From UBA1402 sp964488495 (lineage in GTDB: Bacteria > Bacteroidota > Bacteroidia > Bacteroidales > UBA1402): 8,667 bases of DNA. Under the pieces are notes generated by a model. That model searched no databases, was not told the origin of the DNA, and saw only the letters and a program-made list of their open reading frames with translations. Shown here in pieces: positions 6,627 through 8,667 of this stretch; the stretch's first letter is position 1; each line of letters opens with the position of its first letter. The stretch spans positions 1-8,667 of the forward strand of contig CAZAUQ010000065.1 in assembly GCA_964488495.1 (NCBI GenBank), in the 5' to 3' direction. A program made the translations under genes and the position numbers.

Positions 6627-7466
6627 ATGGCCACATTAAACGATTTTATCCGCAATGCCTTTGCCGAAGATATAGGCGAAGGCGATCACACCAGTTTGAG
6701 TTGTATTCCCGAATCAGCCCGGGGCAAATCGGTATTACTTATCAAGGAAGCAGGTATCGTTGCCGGTATTCGCATTGCATTGGAAGTGTTCAGAATCTTC
6801 GACCCGCAACTGCAAACCACCGTATTTATACAAGACGGCCAAAAAGTCAAGCCCGGCGATGTCGTCTTCGAAACCACAGGCAGCGTTCGTTCTCTTTTGC
6901 AAACTGAACGCCTGATGCTCAATATTATGCAACGGATGAGCGGCATAGCCACCACCACCCGTTTGTATGCTGACCAACTGCAAGGCTTACACACCAAGGT
7001 AATCGACACACGCAAAACCACTCCCGGCATGCGTCTGCTCGAAAAAGAGGCTGTGGTGCTGGGCGGAGGCAGCAACCATCGTATGGGGCTCTACGATATG
7101 ATCCTGCTCAAAGACAATCACGTAGATTTTGCCGGAGGCATAGCCAGGGCCATAGCAGCCGCCAAACAGTATTTACAGGATAAAAAGCCGGGCCTGAAAA
7201 TTGAAATCGAGGTCCGTTCTATGGACGAACTGGAGCAAGTACTTCAATGCGGAGGGGTGGACCGCATTATGCTGGACAATTTCGATCCCCACACCACCCG
7301 CAAGGCCGTTGAGCGAATTGCAGGACGTTACGAAACCGAATCTTCGGGCGGTATCACCCTCGATACTATCCGGGCCTATGCCGAATGCGGTGTAGATTTT
7401 ATTTCGGTTGGTGCCCTCACCCACTCGGTTCAAAGCCTGGATATGTCGTTCAAGGCTGTTTTATGA
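6627..7466 (+). CDS. nadC: Nicotinate-nucleotide pyrophosphorylase (quinolinate phosphoribosyltransferase)
   Basis: This 279-residue cytoplasmic enzyme converts quinolinate and PRPP to nicotinate mononucleotide, CO2 and pyrophosphate in de novo NAD synthesis. The length is typical (about 275-300). Motifs in order: EDIGEGDHTS (14-23), ERLMLNIMQRMSGIAT (94-109), DTRKTTPGMR (127-136, quinolinate/PRPP-binding Arg and Lys), GGGSNHRMGL (146-155), LKDNHV (161-166), IEVRSMDE (194-201), IMLDNF (214-219), ESSGGI (238-243) and ISVGALTHS (259-267). All expected active-site residues appear intact. The ATG at 6627 is the natural start: MATLNDFIRNAFAEDIGEGD matches the family N-terminus and upstream sequence shows no homology. 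nadC next to rlmH is a neighbourhood I recall from other Bacteroidetes. The stop overlaps the next start by 4 bases. Confidence 0.97.
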   Translation: MATLNDFIRNAFAEDIGEGDHTSLSCIPESARGKSVLLIKEAGIVAGIRIALEVFRIFDPQLQTTVFIQDGQKVKPGDVVFETTGSVRSLLQTERLMLNIMQRMSGIATTTRLYADQLQGLHTKVIDTRKTTPGMRLLEKEAVVLGGGSNHRMGLYDMILLKDNHVDFAGGIARAIAAAKQYLQDKKPGLKIEIEVRSMDELEQVLQCGGVDRIMLDNFDPHTTRKAVERIAGRYETESSGGITLDTIRAYAECGVDFISVGALTHSVQSLDMSFKAVL

Positions 7467-8134
7467 ATTATACGCTGATCCGTTCCCGTCGCAAAACCCT
7501 GGCTTTGCAGCTTAAGCCCGACGGCAGCCTGCTGGTGCGCTGTCCCCTGAAAATGAGCCTGCAAGAAGTGGAAAACTTTATACAGGCCAAGCAAGGCTGG
7601 ATACTTGCCAAACAACAGCTGCTTCGTGAAAACGCCCAAAAGCGCGAGGCCTTTCGCCTGCAAGCGGGCATGGAACTTCGCTACCTGGGTAAAACCTACC
7701 CATTGCGTCTTTCCGAAAACCGCCAGAGCGGATTTGATGCACAAGGCTTTTATCTCAGCAACAAAGTGCCGGAAGAAAAAATCCAGACTACGGTCATTAA
7801 AATCTATAAAGAACTCGCTGCAGCATACATCACAGCCAAAGTGGAGCATTACGCCCGCCTTTACAAGCTTCGCCCCGCCGGCCTGCGTATAGGTTCTGCC
7901 AAAACCCGTTGGGGCTCTTGCAGCTCAAAAAATCAGTTGACTTTTAGCTGGCGGCTCATAATGGCCGATGAACTATGCGTCGACTACGTGGTGCTGCACG
8001 AACTGGCCCACACCCTGGAACACAATCACAGCAAACACTTCTGGAAAAAACTCAGCCGGATGATGCCCGATTACCAAGTGGCCCGCCAACAACTGCGGCT
8101 CTTTGGCAGAAAATTGCAAACAGAGAATTGGTGA
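7463..8134 (+). CDS. YgjP/DUF45-type zinc metallopeptidase-like protein
   Basis: This 223-residue protein is of the YgjP-like metallopeptidase family (DUF45, related to SprT/M48 folds). The zinc motif HELAH is at 179-183 (His179, Glu180, His183), with the probable third ligand His189 in NHSKHFW. The family signature KTRWGSCSSKNQLTFSWRLI spans 147-166. The N-terminal half (IRSRRKTLALQLKPDGSLLVRCP) matches the family's beta-rich start. No signal peptide or membrane segment is seen, so it is likely cytoplasmic. The cellular role and substrate of the family are largely unknown. A longer frame opens at 7385, but the ATG at 7463 is preferred: homology begins there, it gives a 4-base ATGA overlap with the nadC stop, and the extra 26 residues are only out-of-frame nadC. 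The overlap implies coupled translation with nadC. Confidence 0.9.
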   Translation: MNYTLIRSRRKTLALQLKPDGSLLVRCPLKMSLQEVENFIQAKQGWILAKQQLLRENAQKREAFRLQAGMELRYLGKTYPLRLSENRQSGFDAQGFYLSNKVPEEKIQTTVIKIYKELAAAYITAKVEHYARLYKLRPAGLRIGSAKTRWGSCSSKNQLTFSWRLIMADELCVDYVVLHELAHTLEHNHSKHFWKKLSRMMPDYQVARQQLRLFGRKLQTENW

Positions 8135-8167
8135 CTACAAGCTATTAACTGTTTTTTTTGCTTTCTT

Positions 8168-8198
8168 TTTGTAAAAGTATCTGTTTTTCCTATATTTG
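8168..8198 (+). promoter_or_regulatory. Bacteroidetes-type promoter for the last gene
   Basis: TTTG (8168-8171), a 19-nt spacer and TATATTTG (8191-8198) form an exact match to -33 TTTG / -7 TAnnTTTG, with the same spacer as the ilv promoter. The predicted start of transcription near 8203-8206 leaves a 5' leader of about 90 bases before the ATG at 8295. The region from 8135 holds no other gene with support. A GCTAAAAA (8209-8216) / TTTTTAGC (8262-8269) inverted repeat lies in the leader. Confidence 0.7.
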
Positions 8199-8294
8199 TC
8201 CGGCAAAAGCTAAAAACAGGAGAAGAAGTTAGGCCTTGGATAACTTTCTCAATGACTGCTTTTTTTAGCCCGCTTACCTTAAATCAAATCACTG

Positions 8295-8667
8295 ATGTAC
8301 AGATCATTGATAAGTTTACTCTTGCTAACGTTTTTCCTGACACCAGGAAAGGCGCAACTACAAGTGAATAAATTCTCCCCAACTTCGGGCGGAAAAGCTT
8401 TAACAAACCAAATCAAGGACCACAACGGCCAGGTTTGCGCCCATATACGAATGACCACCGTCAATCTGGACGACACTCAGCGTAAACGCCTGAAATTCTT
8501 TACCGACGCCACTTCGCAAATCCTTCAGTTAAGCTTTACTGTGGGTGCGGTGGAATTTTATGTTTCACCCGAAGCGGAATTTCTCGAAATTGCACACCCC
8601 GATTATTCAATACTGCGCTATGTATTCAAAGAACTCATCCAGCCCAAACGCGACTACGAAATGATCC
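8295..8667 (+). CDS. Secreted Bacteroidetes protein, N-terminal domain preceding PEGA-like repeats (3' end outside window)
   Basis: The first 124 residues of a protein running off the window. The ATG at 8295 is the only ATG after an in-frame stop at 8280-8282 that gives the signal peptide. It opens a typical signal peptide, MYRSLISLLLLTFFLTPGKA, with predicted cleavage before Gln21, so the protein is exported to the periplasm or cell surface. After it comes a segment with NQIKDHNGQVCAHIRM and, near the edge, FYVSPEAEFLEIAHPDYS followed by ILRYVF. This resembles the N-terminal domain I recall from Bacteroidales proteins that have a DxNGxxCALI motif and a HPxYGxLRYxF motif, often followed by PEGA repeats, TPR/Sel1 repeats or a formylglycine-generating-enzyme-like domain. 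Which of these follows cannot be seen. The upstream promoter suggests transcription separate from nadC. Function unknown. Confidence 0.75.
   Translation, partial: MYRSLISLLLLTFFLTPGKAQLQVNKFSPTSGGKALTNQIKDHNGQVCAHIRMTTVNLDDTQRKRLKFFTDATSQILQLSFTVGAVEFYVSPEAEFLEIAHPDYSILRYVFKELIQPKRDYEMI

Noticed and set aside
6458..6907. 149-codon plus-strand ORF beginning in the rlmH-nadC spacer
   Set aside because: More than half overlaps nadC in another frame; residues are Arg/Cys/Ser-rich as expected for an off-frame reading.
8135..8167. T-rich stretch after the metallopeptidase gene as a terminator
   Set aside because: The eight T are not preceded by a GC-rich stem; only a weak AAACAG/CTGTTT pairing with a long loop could be drawn.
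8252..8371. 39-codon ORF overlapping the start of the exported protein
   Set aside because: It lies in another frame across the signal peptide, shows no amino acid bias and has no terminator after it, so it does not look like a second leader peptide.

Overview
The window is a draft-assembly piece from a member of the Bacteroidota (Bacteroidetes), probably order Bacteroidales. Three things suggest this. Good matches to the Bacteroidetes sigma factor promoter (-33 TTTG, 19-nt spacer, -7 TAnnTTTG) precede the ilv leader and the last gene. Most starts lack a Shine-Dalgarno sequence and sit behind A/T-rich leaders. The protein types also fit: a fungal-Ilv5-like ketol-acid reductoisomerase of 348 aa, and a secreted protein with a typical Bacteroidetes N-terminal domain. 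Two runs of exactly 100 N (3904-4003 and 5270-5369) are scaffold gaps, not real spacers.

Layout. 1-852 (+) is the 3' part of a class I aminotransferase. It converges on the ilv operon across a shared bidirectional terminator (900-938). The minus strand from 5841 down to 978 is a complete branched-chain amino acid operon in the order promoter - leader peptide - attenuator - ilvD - ilvB - ilvN - ilvC. ilvD has an internal gap and ilvB has lost its 5' end in a gap. Upstream on the same strand is rlmH (6403-5930). Divergent from rlmH, on the plus strand, are nadC (6627-7466), a YgjP/DUF45-type zinc metallopeptidase-like gene overlapping nadC by 4 bp (7463-8134), and the 5' part of a secreted protein with its own promoter (8295 to the window end).

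The main find lies in the roughly 290 bases between rlmH and ilvD. A Bacteroidetes promoter is followed 20 nt later by an unannotated 25-codon ORF (5790-5713, minus). In it, 14 of 25 codons are Val, Leu or Ile, and 12 of these lie within codons 4-16. The end of this ORF carries GGGAAAGG, which can pair with CCTTTCCC downstream to form an antiterminator. The same CCTTTCC segment can instead pair with GGAAAGG to form an 8-bp terminator hairpin followed by nine T, just before ilvD. These are the parts of classical ribosome-mediated transcription attenuation, as in the enterobacterial ilv operon leader, here in a Bacteroidetes setting.

How the genes work together. IlvB and IlvN (acetohydroxyacid synthase), IlvC and IlvD convert pyruvate (plus 2-oxobutyrate) to the 2-oxo acid precursors of valine, leucine and isoleucine. 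The leader would let the operon be read when charged Val, Leu or Ile tRNAs are scarce. The adjacent aminotransferase is of the aspartate type and is not clearly part of this operon. RlmH (23S rRNA methylation) and NadC (NAD synthesis) are housekeeping neighbours.
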